Of a DNA stretch of 64,000 bases, positions 51,405-58,582 are shown piece by piece. The stretch is taken from assembly GCF_039530225.1 (NCBI RefSeq), contig NZ_BAAAOH010000001.1, positions 1,426,001 through 1,490,000 on the forward strand, given 5' to 3'. A program made the translations under genes and the position numbers. Each line of letters starts with the position of its first letter. Within the stretch, counting starts at the first letter, position 1. The notes beneath the pieces are model-generated. The model did no database searches. It had not been told where the DNA came from and was given only the letters and a program-made list of their open reading frames with translations. The stretch is from Microbacterium pumilum (GTDB lineage: Bacteria > Actinomycetota > Actinomycetes > Actinomycetales > Microbacteriaceae).

Positions 51405-51925
51405 CCGCCGCTCAGCGCGTATCGACGCGCTCAACGACCGAGGGAGGCGATGCCACCTCGCGGGCTCGGGCGATCGCCGCGGCCGTCAAGGATCCCGAAG
51501 TGCCCGTGCTGACCATCGAAGACCTCGGGGTGCTGCGCGACGTGCGCACGGACGGCGACCGCGTGACGGTGACCATCACCCCCACTTACTCGGGATGTCC
51601 GGCGATGGACGTCATCCGCGACGATCTCATCCTCGCGCTCTCGGAGGCGGGCTTCGGCGACGTCGACGTGCGGCTCACGCTGTCTCCCGCCTGGACGACG
51701 GACTGGATGTCGGATGCCGGCAAGCGCAAGCTCACCGAATACGGCATCGCACCGCCGACCGGCCGGGCCGCTGTCGGGCCCATCAAGCTGTCGCTCGGTG
51801 TGAAGTGCCCGCGGTGCGGCTCGCTCGACACGCGCGAGGTGTCGCGCTTCGGGTCGACATCCTGCAAGGCCCTTTATGAGTGCCGTGCGTGTCTCGAGCC
51901 GTTCGACCACTTCAAGGTGCACTGA
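51398..51925 (+). CDS. paaD: PaaD, epoxidase maturation protein
   Basis: A 175-residue protein with an N-terminal MIP18/DUF59-type domain (KDPEVPVLTIEDLGVLRDV and TPTYSGCPAMDVI) and a C-terminal zinc-ribbon-like cysteine cluster (CPRCGSLDT and CKALYECRACLEPFD). PaaD is involved in Fe-S assembly for PaaE and epoxidase maturation. Residues about 6-18 (RVSTRSTTEGG) derive from a degenerate dispersed repeat (51414-51447). ATG 51398 overlaps the paaC end; its stop overlaps paaE. Confidence 0.95.
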   Translation: MVTAAQRVSTRSTTEGGDATSRARAIAAAVKDPEVPVLTIEDLGVLRDVRTDGDRVTVTITPTYSGCPAMDVIRDDLILALSEAGFGDVDVRLTLSPAWTTDWMSDAGKRKLTEYGIAPPTGRAAVGPIKLSLGVKCPRCGSLDTREVSRFGSTSCKALYECRACLEPFDHFKVH

Positions 51926-53199
51926 TGCCCCTTCGAGCGGTGGGTGAGCCCGTCGAAACACCGGGACCGCGGATCGGCGGCGTCGAGGACGCCGCACAGG
52001 TCGCCGACGCGTTCCTCGCGAGCGCGGTCGGGGGCCCCACCGGAGGCCGCAGACGGGCGCGCTTCCACACGCTGCGGGTCGCCGACATCCGCCCTCTCAC
52101 CGACGCCTCGGCGGAGGTGACCTTCGCGGTTCCCGAGCGGCTCGCGGGGGAGTTCGAATACCTCGCCGGCCAGCACGTGGCGCTGCGCGCCGACATCGAC
52201 GGCCGGGAGGTGCGTCGGTCGTACTCGCTGTGCCGGGCCCCTTCGACAGGCTCAGGGACCGGAGGCGTGGGCTCAGGGACCGGAGGCGTGGGCTCAGGGA
52301 CCGGAGGCGTGGGCACCGTGAGCGTCGCGATCAAGCGGGATCTCGGCGGGCGATTCTCGACGTGGGCGCTGAGCGAGCTGAGCGTCGGCGACGAGGTCGA
52401 CGTGATGAGTCCGCAGGGCACGTTCACCTCGACCCTCGCCGACCTCGACGGAGCGCATGTCGCCGGCATCGCCGCGGGCTCGGGCATCACGCCGCTCATG
52501 GCGCTCGCCGCCACCGTGCTCGCGCGCTCGGAAACCTCCCGGTTCACCCTCGTCTACACCAACCGGTCGACGACCGACGTGATGTTCCTCGACGAGCTGG
52601 CCGACCTGAAGGACCGGTACCCGACGCGCCTCGCGCTGCACCACGTGCTCTCGCGCGAGCAGCGCTCGGCGCCGCTGCTGTCCGGACGCATCGACGAGGA
52701 GCGGCTGCGCCATATCCTCGACGCACTCGTACTGCCCGAGACCGTCGACGAATGGTTCCTGTGCGGGCCGTTCGAGCTCGTGCAGCTGTGCCGCGACACC
52801 CTCGAGAGCGTCGGCGTGGATCGGGATCACGTGCGATACGAGCTGTTCACCACGGGCGAGCCCGGGCGCGACGAGGGCGACGCCGGGCGGCCGGTGATCG
52901 TGCAGCGCGGCGATCCCGTCGTGACGATCGAGATCACCCTCGACGGCCAGTCCTCGACGATCGACAGTCCCGTCAGCGCACACGAGTCCATTCTCAACGC
53001 CGCACTGCGCGTGCGCCCTGACGTGCCGTTCGCCTGCGCCGGGGGGGTGTGCGGCACGTGCCGGGCACGGCTGCTCGTCGGCTCGGTGGCGATGACCGAG
53101 AACTACGCGCTCGAGCCCGACGAACTCGAGCGCGGCTACGTGCTCACGTGTCAATCGCACCCGACCACCGAGCGCGTGGTTGTCGACTACGACGTGTGA
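51925..53199 (+). CDS. paaE: Phenylacetyl-CoA epoxidase reductase PaaE with repeat-derived insert
   Basis: A 424-residue ferredoxin-NADP reductase-type protein: FAD domain (about 45-150, with RRSYSLCRAP), NADPH domain (AAGSGITPLMALAA) and C-terminal 2Fe-2S domain (CAGGVCGTCRARLLVG with a fourth Cys in LTCQSHP). It supplies electrons to PaaABC. Two oddities: the first 17 residues are encoded by a degenerate dispersed repeat, and residues about 105-130 are a 7-residue repeat (GSGTGGV x3) from an in-frame repeat insertion (52238-52311). The insert follows RRSYSLCRAP, between FAD-binding strands, yet the frame is intact. Confidence 0.94.
   Translation: MPLRAVGEPVETPGPRIGGVEDAAQVADAFLASAVGGPTGGRRRARFHTLRVADIRPLTDASAEVTFAVPERLAGEFEYLAGQHVALRADIDGREVRRSYSLCRAPSTGSGTGGVGSGTGGVGSGTGGVGTVSVAIKRDLGGRFSTWALSELSVGDEVDVMSPQGTFTSTLADLDGAHVAGIAAGSGITPLMALAATVLARSETSRFTLVYTNRSTTDVMFLDELADLKDRYPTRLALHHVLSREQRSAPLLSGRIDEERLRHILDALVLPETVDEWFLCGPFELVQLCRDTLESVGVDRDHVRYELFTTGEPGRDEGDAGRPVIVQRGDPVVTIEITLDGQSSTIDSPVSAHESILNAALRVRPDVPFACAGGVCGTCRARLLVGSVAMTENYALEPDELERGYVLTCQSHPTTERVVVDYDV
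52238..52311. repeat. Dispersed repeat with 21-bp tandem triplication inside paaE
   Basis: A dispersed-repeat copy (from 52238) carries a 21-bp unit starting GGCTCAGGGACCGGAGGCGT, tandemly present three times (52249-52311). Because 21 is a multiple of three, it adds seven residues per copy without a frameshift. Confidence 0.92.
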
Positions 53200-53235
53200 T
53201 GCGGCATCCTGATGGGGCGGTCCATCCGGGCGCGA

Positions 53236-53305
53236 GTTCAGGCGATGCGCCGACATCAGACCGGACGCCGGCTCAACCGGCCTGCCGCCGCCGCATCGCC
53301 TGAAC
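53236..53305. repeat. 14-bp perfect inverted repeat between paaE and paaG
   Basis: GTTCAGGCGATGCG (53236-53249) has an exact reverse complement at 53292-53305; the 42-bp loop itself contains smaller GC-rich palindromes. It may act as a processing or attenuation structure inside the paa transcript. The ribosome site of paaG (GAGGAG) lies 20 bp downstream. Confidence 0.7.
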
Positions 53306-53342
53306 CCGTGGCATCCGATCTGTCAGTCAAGAGGAGCACCCC

Positions 53343-54110
53343 ATGATCGACCTGCGCATCGAGCGGAACGTCGCGCACATCGTCCTGAACAATCCCGCGA
53401 AGCTCAACGCGCTGGATGAGGCGGCGCTCGCCGAGTTGGATGCCGCGTACGTCGAGGCCGAGGCCGCCGGGGCTCGCGCGTTGGTGCTGCGCGGCGAGGG
53501 GCGCGCGTTCTGCGCGGGACGGCTCATCTCGAGCGTCGATCCCCGCGATGACGACGTGATGGGATACCTCGACCGGCTCGTCACGCCGTTGATGAAGCGG
53601 ATGTCGGCGTTCCCGGCGCCGACCTTCGCTGCGGCCCACGGCGCCTGCCTCGGCGTGGGGCTCGGCCTCTTGATCGCGACCGACGTGGTCTACGTTGCCG
53701 AGAGCGCCAAGATCGGATCCCCCTTCGCGGCGCTCGGCGCGACGCTCGATTCGGGCGGGCACGCCCTCTTCTTCGAGCGGCTCGGCGCGCACCGCACGCT
53801 CGACCTCATCTACACGGGCCGGCTCATGACGGGCACCGAAGCGGTCACCGCCGGCCTGTTCTCGCGCGTCTTCCCGGACCACAAGCTCACCGCCGCGACG
53901 ATCGAGGCGGCTGAGAAGGCGGCCTCCGGCGCGACGCAGGCGTTCCGGGCGAGCAAAGCGCTCGTCGCGCGCCTGCGGGATGAACGCCTCGGCCTCTGGC
54001 AGGCGATGGATGTCGAGAACGCTGCGCAGGCGGCCCTCTGCGACACCGACGACTACCGTGAGGGGTTCGCCGCGTTCCAGGAGAAGCGCACGCCGACCTT
54101 CCACGGCTGA
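53343..54110 (+). CDS. paaG: PaaG-like enoyl-CoA isomerase (epoxyphenylacetyl-CoA isomerase)
   Basis: A 255-residue crotonase-fold enzyme. The oxyanion hole is in GEGRAFCAGRL and HGACLGVGLG. Both hydratase glutamates are replaced (LG in place of CE; PFAA in place of PE), while an Asp follows in GATLDSGG, the residue used by PaaG isomerases. This fits conversion of epoxyphenylacetyl-CoA to oxepin-CoA. GAGGAG precedes ATG 53343. It lies 143 bp after paaE in the same direction. Confidence 0.88.
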   Translation: MIDLRIERNVAHIVLNNPAKLNALDEAALAELDAAYVEAEAAGARALVLRGEGRAFCAGRLISSVDPRDDDVMGYLDRLVTPLMKRMSAFPAPTFAAAHGACLGVGLGLLIATDVVYVAESAKIGSPFAALGATLDSGGHALFFERLGAHRTLDLIYTGRLMTGTEAVTAGLFSRVFPDHKLTAATIEAAEKAASGATQAFRASKALVARLRDERLGLWQAMDVENAAQAALCDTDDYREGFAAFQEKRTPTFHG

Positions 54111-54149
54111 CCGCCCGGACCTCCCGTCACCATCCACTTCGTCGCGGGC

Positions 54150-54365
54150 GGTCCGGGTTTCGCGGGTTTTGGGTGCCGGAATCCTGCGTTTGCCGGACCC
54201 GACCTGGATCGGAGGGTCGGGTGAACGCGGGCGGTCCGGGTTTCGCAGGTTTTGGCTGCCGGAATCCTGCGTTTGCCGGACCCGACCTGGATCGGAGGGT
54301 CGGGTGAACTCGGGCGGTCCGGGTTTCGCAGGTTTTGGCTGCCGGAATCCTGCGTTTCCTGGACC
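54150..54365. repeat. Three-copy array of the 50-bp REP-like hairpin (83-bp period)
   Basis: Elements at 54150-54199, 54233-54282 and 54316-54365, each beginning GGTCCGGGTTTCGC and ending in CCTGCGTTTGCCGGACC or CCTGCGTTTCCTGGACC. Arms of 17 bp pair apart from a TTT bubble. Spacers of 33 bp contain a second inverted repeat (CCCGACC/GGTCGGG). The array fills the gap between the convergent paaG and paaR genes; 54111-54424 contains nothing else. Confidence 0.92.
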
Positions 54366-54424
54366 GCGGGAAAGAGAAGGTCGCGTGGGGCGGGTGGCGG
54401 CGAGCGTCCGAGTGGGTTCGAGAC

Positions 54425-55048
54425 TCAGCGCGGGCTGATGCCGTCGAACGCGACCGTCAGGATGTCGTGCGTCAGCGCGTCGCGATCGATCGGGCCGGTC
54501 GGGCGGTACCACTCGATCGTCGAGTTGAGCATCCCGAAGATGAGGCGCGTGACGATGGCGCTGTCGACATCCGGTCGCACAGATCCGGCGGCCTGTGCTT
54601 CACGCACGAGCGACGCCATCTGGTGGTCGAACGCGCGACGTCGCTCGAGCGCGCGGCGCTCCACGTCGCTGTTGCCCCGCACCCGCAGCAGCAGCGTCAC
54701 GTAGGGCAGCCGGTCGAGCAGCACCTGAGTGGCTGCCCGAAGCACGAAGTGCAGGCGTTCGGATGCGGTGCCGCTCTGCGCCTCGGGTAGCGCGAGCACT
54801 CCCTCCAGGCCGTCGAGCGCTTCGCCCAGCGCCATCTCGAGCAACTGCTCCTTGGACGAGAAGTGGTGGTACATCGCCGACTTGGTCAGACCCAGCCGCA
54901 CTGCGAGGTCGGAGACGGATGTCGCGTCATACCCCTGCTCGTTGAACAGGGTCACAGCGGCGGTGAGCACGTCGTCGCGGTCGTACCCTGGCCGTCCGCG
55001 ACGGCGCGCGGGGGCAGTCGCTGCGGGCGCAGGATCGACGGCGGTCAC
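54425..55048 (-). CDS. paaR: TetR-type phenylacetate regulator (PaaR-like)
   Basis: A 207-residue regulator: the HTH is at residues about 23-65 (VLTAAVTLFNEQGYDATSVS, then AVRLGLTKSAMYHHFSSKEQ). The C-terminal domain matches the TetR group that controls paa genes by binding phenylacetyl-CoA. The start is GTG 55048. It lies inside the paa locus, convergent with paaG and divergent from paaF-paaZ, and shares an operator-like sequence with the paaI-paaA region, so it likely represses the entire cluster. Confidence 0.88.
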   Translation of the reverse strand: MTAVDPAPAATAPARRRGRPGYDRDDVLTAAVTLFNEQGYDATSVSDLAVRLGLTKSAMYHHFSSKEQLLEMALGEALDGLEGVLALPEAQSGTASERLHFVLRAATQVLLDRLPYVTLLLRVRGNSDVERRALERRRAFDHQMASLVREAQAAGSVRPDVDSAIVTRLIFGMLNSTIEWYRPTGPIDRDALTHDILTVAFDGISPR

Positions 55049-55111
55049 CCGTTCAGTCTCGCACTCGATGGGCCCGACTTTGCGATACCCACGCGCTTCT
55101 GGGATGATTTC

Positions 55112-55130
55112 TGAACGATCGGTAAGCAAT
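55112..55130. promoter_or_regulatory. PaaR-like operator before paaR and paaF
   Basis: TGAACGATCGGTAAGCAAT shares the TGAACGATCG core with the site at 49203-49222. It is in the divergent gap between paaR (55048) and paaF (55184), so would control both directions. Confidence 0.6.
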
Positions 55131-55183
55131 TCACCTTGGGCTGCCGATCGGTGCGAGGATGCACGGGTGTCGAGAGGATGACG

Positions 55184-55930
55184 ATGGCTCACGCCGCATC
55201 GCCCCTGCGCGTCGCGCGAACGCCCGATCGGGTCGTCGCGGCCATCGACCGCCCCGCAACCCGCAACGCGATCGACCAGCAGCTCATCGACGCCCTCCAC
55301 GCGCTGTGCGCCGAACTGGAGGCCGCGCCGCGCATCCTGATCCTCACGGGTTCGGACGGCGTCTTCGCGTCGGGCGCCGACATCTCGCAGCTGCGGGAGC
55401 GTCGTGCCGAAGATGCGCGCCGCGGGATCAACACCACGGCCTTCCGCCGCATCCGCAACCTGCCCATGCCCGTCATCGCCGCGGTCGACGGTTGGGCGCT
55501 GGGTGGCGGAGCAGAGCTCGCGTACGCGGCCGACATCCGCATCGCCACGCCCTCGGCGAGGTTCGGCAACCCCGAAACCGGCCTCGGGATCATTGCGGCG
55601 GCGGGTGCCACGTGGCGGCTGCCCGAGATCGTCGGTCACGCGCGAGCGAGCGAGCTGCTGCTGACCGGTCGCTTCCTGGCGGCCGACGAGGCTCTCGCGT
55701 GGGGTCTGGTGTCGTCTCTCCATGAACCCGACGAGCTGTTGCCCGCGGCGCACGCGATCGCCGACCGCATCGCGGCGAACGACGCGCTCGCCACCCGGCA
55801 CACGAAGACCGCGCTGCTGGCACCCGCCGAAGCGCACCCCGCCATCGAGCTCGAGCTTCAGGCCGAGCTCTTCGAGAGCCCCGAGAAGATGCGCCGCATG
55901 ACCGACTTCCTCGAGAAGCGACGCCGATGA
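55184..55930 (+). CDS. paaF: PaaF-like enoyl-CoA hydratase
   Basis: A 248-residue crotonase-fold enzyme. Both hydratase glutamates are present, in GGGAELAYAADI and GNPETGLG, 20 residues apart, and the oxyanion segments DGVFASGADI and DGWALGGG are intact. In phenylacetate degradation it would hydrate 2,3-dehydroadipyl-CoA. GAGAGG favours ATG 55184 over ATG 55178. It is followed after 31 bp by paaZ. Confidence 0.88.
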   Translation: MAHAASPLRVARTPDRVVAAIDRPATRNAIDQQLIDALHALCAELEAAPRILILTGSDGVFASGADISQLRERRAEDARRGINTTAFRRIRNLPMPVIAAVDGWALGGGAELAYAADIRIATPSARFGNPETGLGIIAAAGATWRLPEIVGHARASELLLTGRFLAADEALAWGLVSSLHEPDELLPAAHAIADRIAANDALATRHTKTALLAPAEAHPAIELELQAELFESPEKMRRMTDFLEKRRR

Positions 55931-55961
55931 CCGGCCGCGGATCCTATGAATGGAGCGAATG

Positions 55962-58028
55962 ATGCCCGACATCCTTCCCAGCTACGTGCAGGGATCGTGG
56001 TGGACCCCGTCCGATGAGACGGATGCCGCGATCGTCCGTGACGCGTCGACCGGTGAGGTCGTCGCCCGCGTCAGTACGAAGGGCCTCGACCTCGCCGCTG
56101 CGTTGGACTACGCGCGCACGGTCGGGCAGCGGAGTCTCGGCACGCTGACCTTTCACCAGCGCGCGATGCTGCTCAAGGAGTTCGCGCTCGCACTCACGGC
56201 CCGAAAACAGGAGCTCTACGAGCTGTCCAAGCGCGCCGGGTCGACGGTTCGAGACTCGCGGAGCGACGTGGACGGCGGCATCGGCGTGTTGTTCACGTAT
56301 TCATCGAAGGGCCGCCGCGAGCTGCCCAACTCGAAGGTCTACGTCGACGGGCCCGTCGAACCGCTCTCGAAGGACGGCTCGTTCCTCGGCCAGCACGTCT
56401 ACACGCGACTGCCAGGCGTCGCGGTGCAGATCAACGCCTTCAACTTTCCGATGTGGGGCGCACTGGAGAAGTTCGCGCCCGCATTCCTCGCCGGTGTGCC
56501 GAGCCTCGTGAAGCCCGCGACCCCGACCGGATACGTGGCCGAGGCGTGGGTGCGCATCCTCGTCGAGACCGGCCGGCTTCCGGAGGGCGCCCTGCAGCTC
56601 GTGAGCGGGAGCGTGCCGACGCTCTTCGAGCACCTGCGACTCGGTGACCTGGTCGGTTTCACCGGCAGCGGCTCGACCGCCGAGCGGCTGCGACAGCACG
56701 ACAGCGTGCAGACCGGGGGAGTGCGTTTCACGAGCGAGACCGACTCGATCAATGCGTCGGTGCTGGGTCCGGATGTCGCACCGGGCTCGCCGGGCTTCGA
56801 CGCCTATGTGAAGCAGCTCCTGGTCGAGCTGACGACGAAGGCCGGTCAGAAGTGCACGGCCATCCGCCGAGCCATCGTTCCGGAGGGCGTGGTCGACGCG
56901 CTCGTCGATGCGCTGCGGACCAAGATCGACGAGCGCGTCGTCATCGGCGATCCGCACGCGGAGTCCGTCACGATGGGCCCGGTCGTCTCGATCGAGCAGC
57001 GCGATGAAGTCCTGCGACAGGTGGTCGCGCTCGAGGCCGCTGGCGGTGGCATCCTGCTCGGCTCGACCGCGGCTCCCGACGTGGTGCGCGCGGACGGCAC
57101 TCGTGGCCCCGCACCCGAGGGCGCGTTCATCACGCCGATGCTGGTCGGCTTCGCGGATGCGGCGACCCCGGCGGCCCATGACATCGAGGCGTTCGGCCCG
57201 GTGTCGAGCGTCCTCACGTATTCCACCCTCGCCGAGGCCGCCGACCTCGTCGGCCGCGGCGGCGGATCCCTCGTCACCAGCGTTGCGACCGACGATCCCG
57301 ATGTCGCCGTCGAGCTCATGACCCGCATGGGGTCGTTCAACGGGCGGGTGCTCTTCCTCAGCCGAGAGAATGCCCGCACCTCGACAGGCCACGGCTCGCC
57401 CGTGCCGCATCTCGTCCACGGCGGACCGGGACGGGCGGGCGGCGGCGAGGAGCTCGGCGGCATCCGTGCCGTGCTGCACCATATGCAGAGGACGGCGATC
57501 CAAGGCTCACCCGAGATGCTGACGGCGCTGACCGGTGTGTGGCACGCGGGCGCCGCCGTGCAGAACGGCAGGCATCCGTTCCGCAAGTCGCTCGCAGAGC
57601 TTGCGCTGGGTGACCAGGTCGTTTCGGCGTCGCGCGAAGTGACGCTCGACGACATCGAGGTCTTCGCGCGCTTCACAGGGGACACGTTCTACGCCCACAT
57701 GGACGAAGATGCGGCTGCGGCGAACCCGTTCTTCCCCGGACGCGTCGCGCACGGCTACCTGCTGGTCTCGTGGGCCGCCGGGCTCTTCGTGGACCCCGAG
57801 CCAGGGCCGGTGCTCGCGAACTATGGTCTCGAGAACCTGCGATTCATCACCCCGGTCTCACCCGGAGACACCATCCGTGTGACGCTCACCGCGAAGCAGA
57901 TCACGCCGCGCGAGACGGACGAATACGGCGAAGTACGGTGGGATGCCGTCATCCTCAACCAGAACGACGAGATCGTCGCCACGTATGACGTGCTGACCCT
58001 CGTCGCGAAGGAGCCGACGCGCGTCTAG
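55962..58028 (+). CDS. paaZ: PaaZ, oxepin-CoA hydrolase/semialdehyde dehydrogenase
   Basis: A 688-residue bifunctional protein. Residues about 1-525 form an aldehyde dehydrogenase domain with catalytic Cys in TTKAGQKCTAIRRA and general base in FTSETDSINA. Residues about 550-688 form a MaoC-type (R)-hydratase domain with the Asp/His dyad in FTGDTFYAHMDEDAAA and NPFFPGRVAHGYL. PaaZ opens oxepin-CoA and oxidises the resulting aldehyde. GGAG precedes two close ATGs; 55962 has better spacing than 55959. It is the last paa gene here. Confidence 0.95.
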   Translation: MPDILPSYVQGSWWTPSDETDAAIVRDASTGEVVARVSTKGLDLAAALDYARTVGQRSLGTLTFHQRAMLLKEFALALTARKQELYELSKRAGSTVRDSRSDVDGGIGVLFTYSSKGRRELPNSKVYVDGPVEPLSKDGSFLGQHVYTRLPGVAVQINAFNFPMWGALEKFAPAFLAGVPSLVKPATPTGYVAEAWVRILVETGRLPEGALQLVSGSVPTLFEHLRLGDLVGFTGSGSTAERLRQHDSVQTGGVRFTSETDSINASVLGPDVAPGSPGFDAYVKQLLVELTTKAGQKCTAIRRAIVPEGVVDALVDALRTKIDERVVIGDPHAESVTMGPVVSIEQRDEVLRQVVALEAAGGGILLGSTAAPDVVRADGTRGPAPEGAFITPMLVGFADAATPAAHDIEAFGPVSSVLTYSTLAEAADLVGRGGGSLVTSVATDDPDVAVELMTRMGSFNGRVLFLSRENARTSTGHGSPVPHLVHGGPGRAGGGEELGGIRAVLHHMQRTAIQGSPEMLTALTGVWHAGAAVQNGRHPFRKSLAELALGDQVVSASREVTLDDIEVFARFTGDTFYAHMDEDAAAANPFFPGRVAHGYLLVSWAAGLFVDPEPGPVLANYGLENLRFITPVSPGDTIRVTLTAKQITPRETDEYGEVRWDAVILNQNDEIVATYDVLTLVAKEPTRV

Positions 58029-58050
58029 GCGTGACGTTCCCGGACGGAGG

Positions 58051-58356
58051 CGGTCCCTGAGCTTGTCGAAGGGCCGCCGGGCGCTTCGACGGGCTCGGCG
58101 ACCGGCTGTGTGCCGGGCGCTTCGACGGGTTCAGCGACCGGCTGTGTGCCGGGCGCTTCGACGGGTTCAGCGACCGGCTGTGTGCCGGGCGCTTCGATGG
58201 GCTCAGCGACCGGCTGTGTGCCGGGCGCTTCGATGGGCTCAGCGAGCGGCTGTGTGCCGGGCGCTTCGACGGGCTCAGCGACCGGCTGTGTGCCGGGCGC
58301 TTCGACGGGCTCAGCGACCGGCTGTGTGCCGGGCGCTTCGACGGGCTCAGCGAGGG
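58051..58356. repeat. Eight-copy 36-bp repeat array built from the dispersed element
   Basis: After one reverse-orientation copy (58051-58074), eight direct copies start at 58083, 58119, 58155, 58191, 58227, 58263, 58299 and 58335. Each is a variant of CTTCGACGGGCTCAGCGACC plus a GGCTGTGTGCCGGG linker. Because 36 is a multiple of three, several frames stay open, but none has a start, a ribosome site or non-repeat sequence. The array fills most of 58029-58369. Confidence 0.95.
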
Positions 58357-58369
58357 GCTGCGCGCGGGT

Positions 58370-58498
58370 CTAGGGGTGGCGGAGCAGTTCAGGTCGCGTG
58401 GGAACCGCGCGGTATCCGTCGCGGCCGACCTGAACGAGGGTTGCGGCGATCGCAGCGATGACGATGACTGCGAGTGCGATGAGCATGATGATTGCCAT
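58370..58498 (-). CDS. Small single-helix membrane protein (42 aa)
   Basis: A 42-residue protein with one membrane helix (MAIIMLIALAVIVIAAIAAT) and a polar tail (LVQVGRDGYRAVPTRPELLR). The DGYR-x-VPTR tail pattern occurs in other tiny actinobacterial membrane proteins. A strong GGAGG lies at good distance before ATG 58498. Upstream is a 35-bp box (58546-58580) shared with the small gene at 61600-61809. Function unknown. Confidence 0.72.
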   Translation of the reverse strand: MAIIMLIALAVIVIAAIAATLVQVGRDGYRAVPTRPELLRHP

Positions 58499-58545
58499 GA
58501 TCGGCCTCCGATGACGAGTTGATCGAACAATCAGGACTCTCGTCT

Positions 58546-58580
58546 CTGAGGTAGGGATGCCGCATGCGGCGATAGCCCTA
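58546..58580 (-). promoter_or_regulatory. Shared upstream box of small gene 1
   Basis: Read on the minus strand, TAGGGC opens the box, followed by ATGC-GGC and then CCCTACCTCAG, 82 bp before the start at 58498. A near-identical arrangement precedes the other small gene (61850-61884), 75 bp before its start. It also holds the palindrome GCCGCATGCGGC. Confidence 0.5.
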
Positions 58581-58582
58581 TT

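Noticed and set aside
53343..54110. Inactive enoyl-CoA hydratase because both catalytic Glu are missing
   Set aside because: The Asp in LDSGG and the paa context fit PaaG-type isomerases, which do not use the two glutamates.
58083..58356. Possible CRISPR array (36-bp regularly repeated sequence)
   Set aside because: Repeat units are directly contiguous with no unique spacers, units resemble the dispersed 22-bp element found elsewhere, and no cas genes are present.
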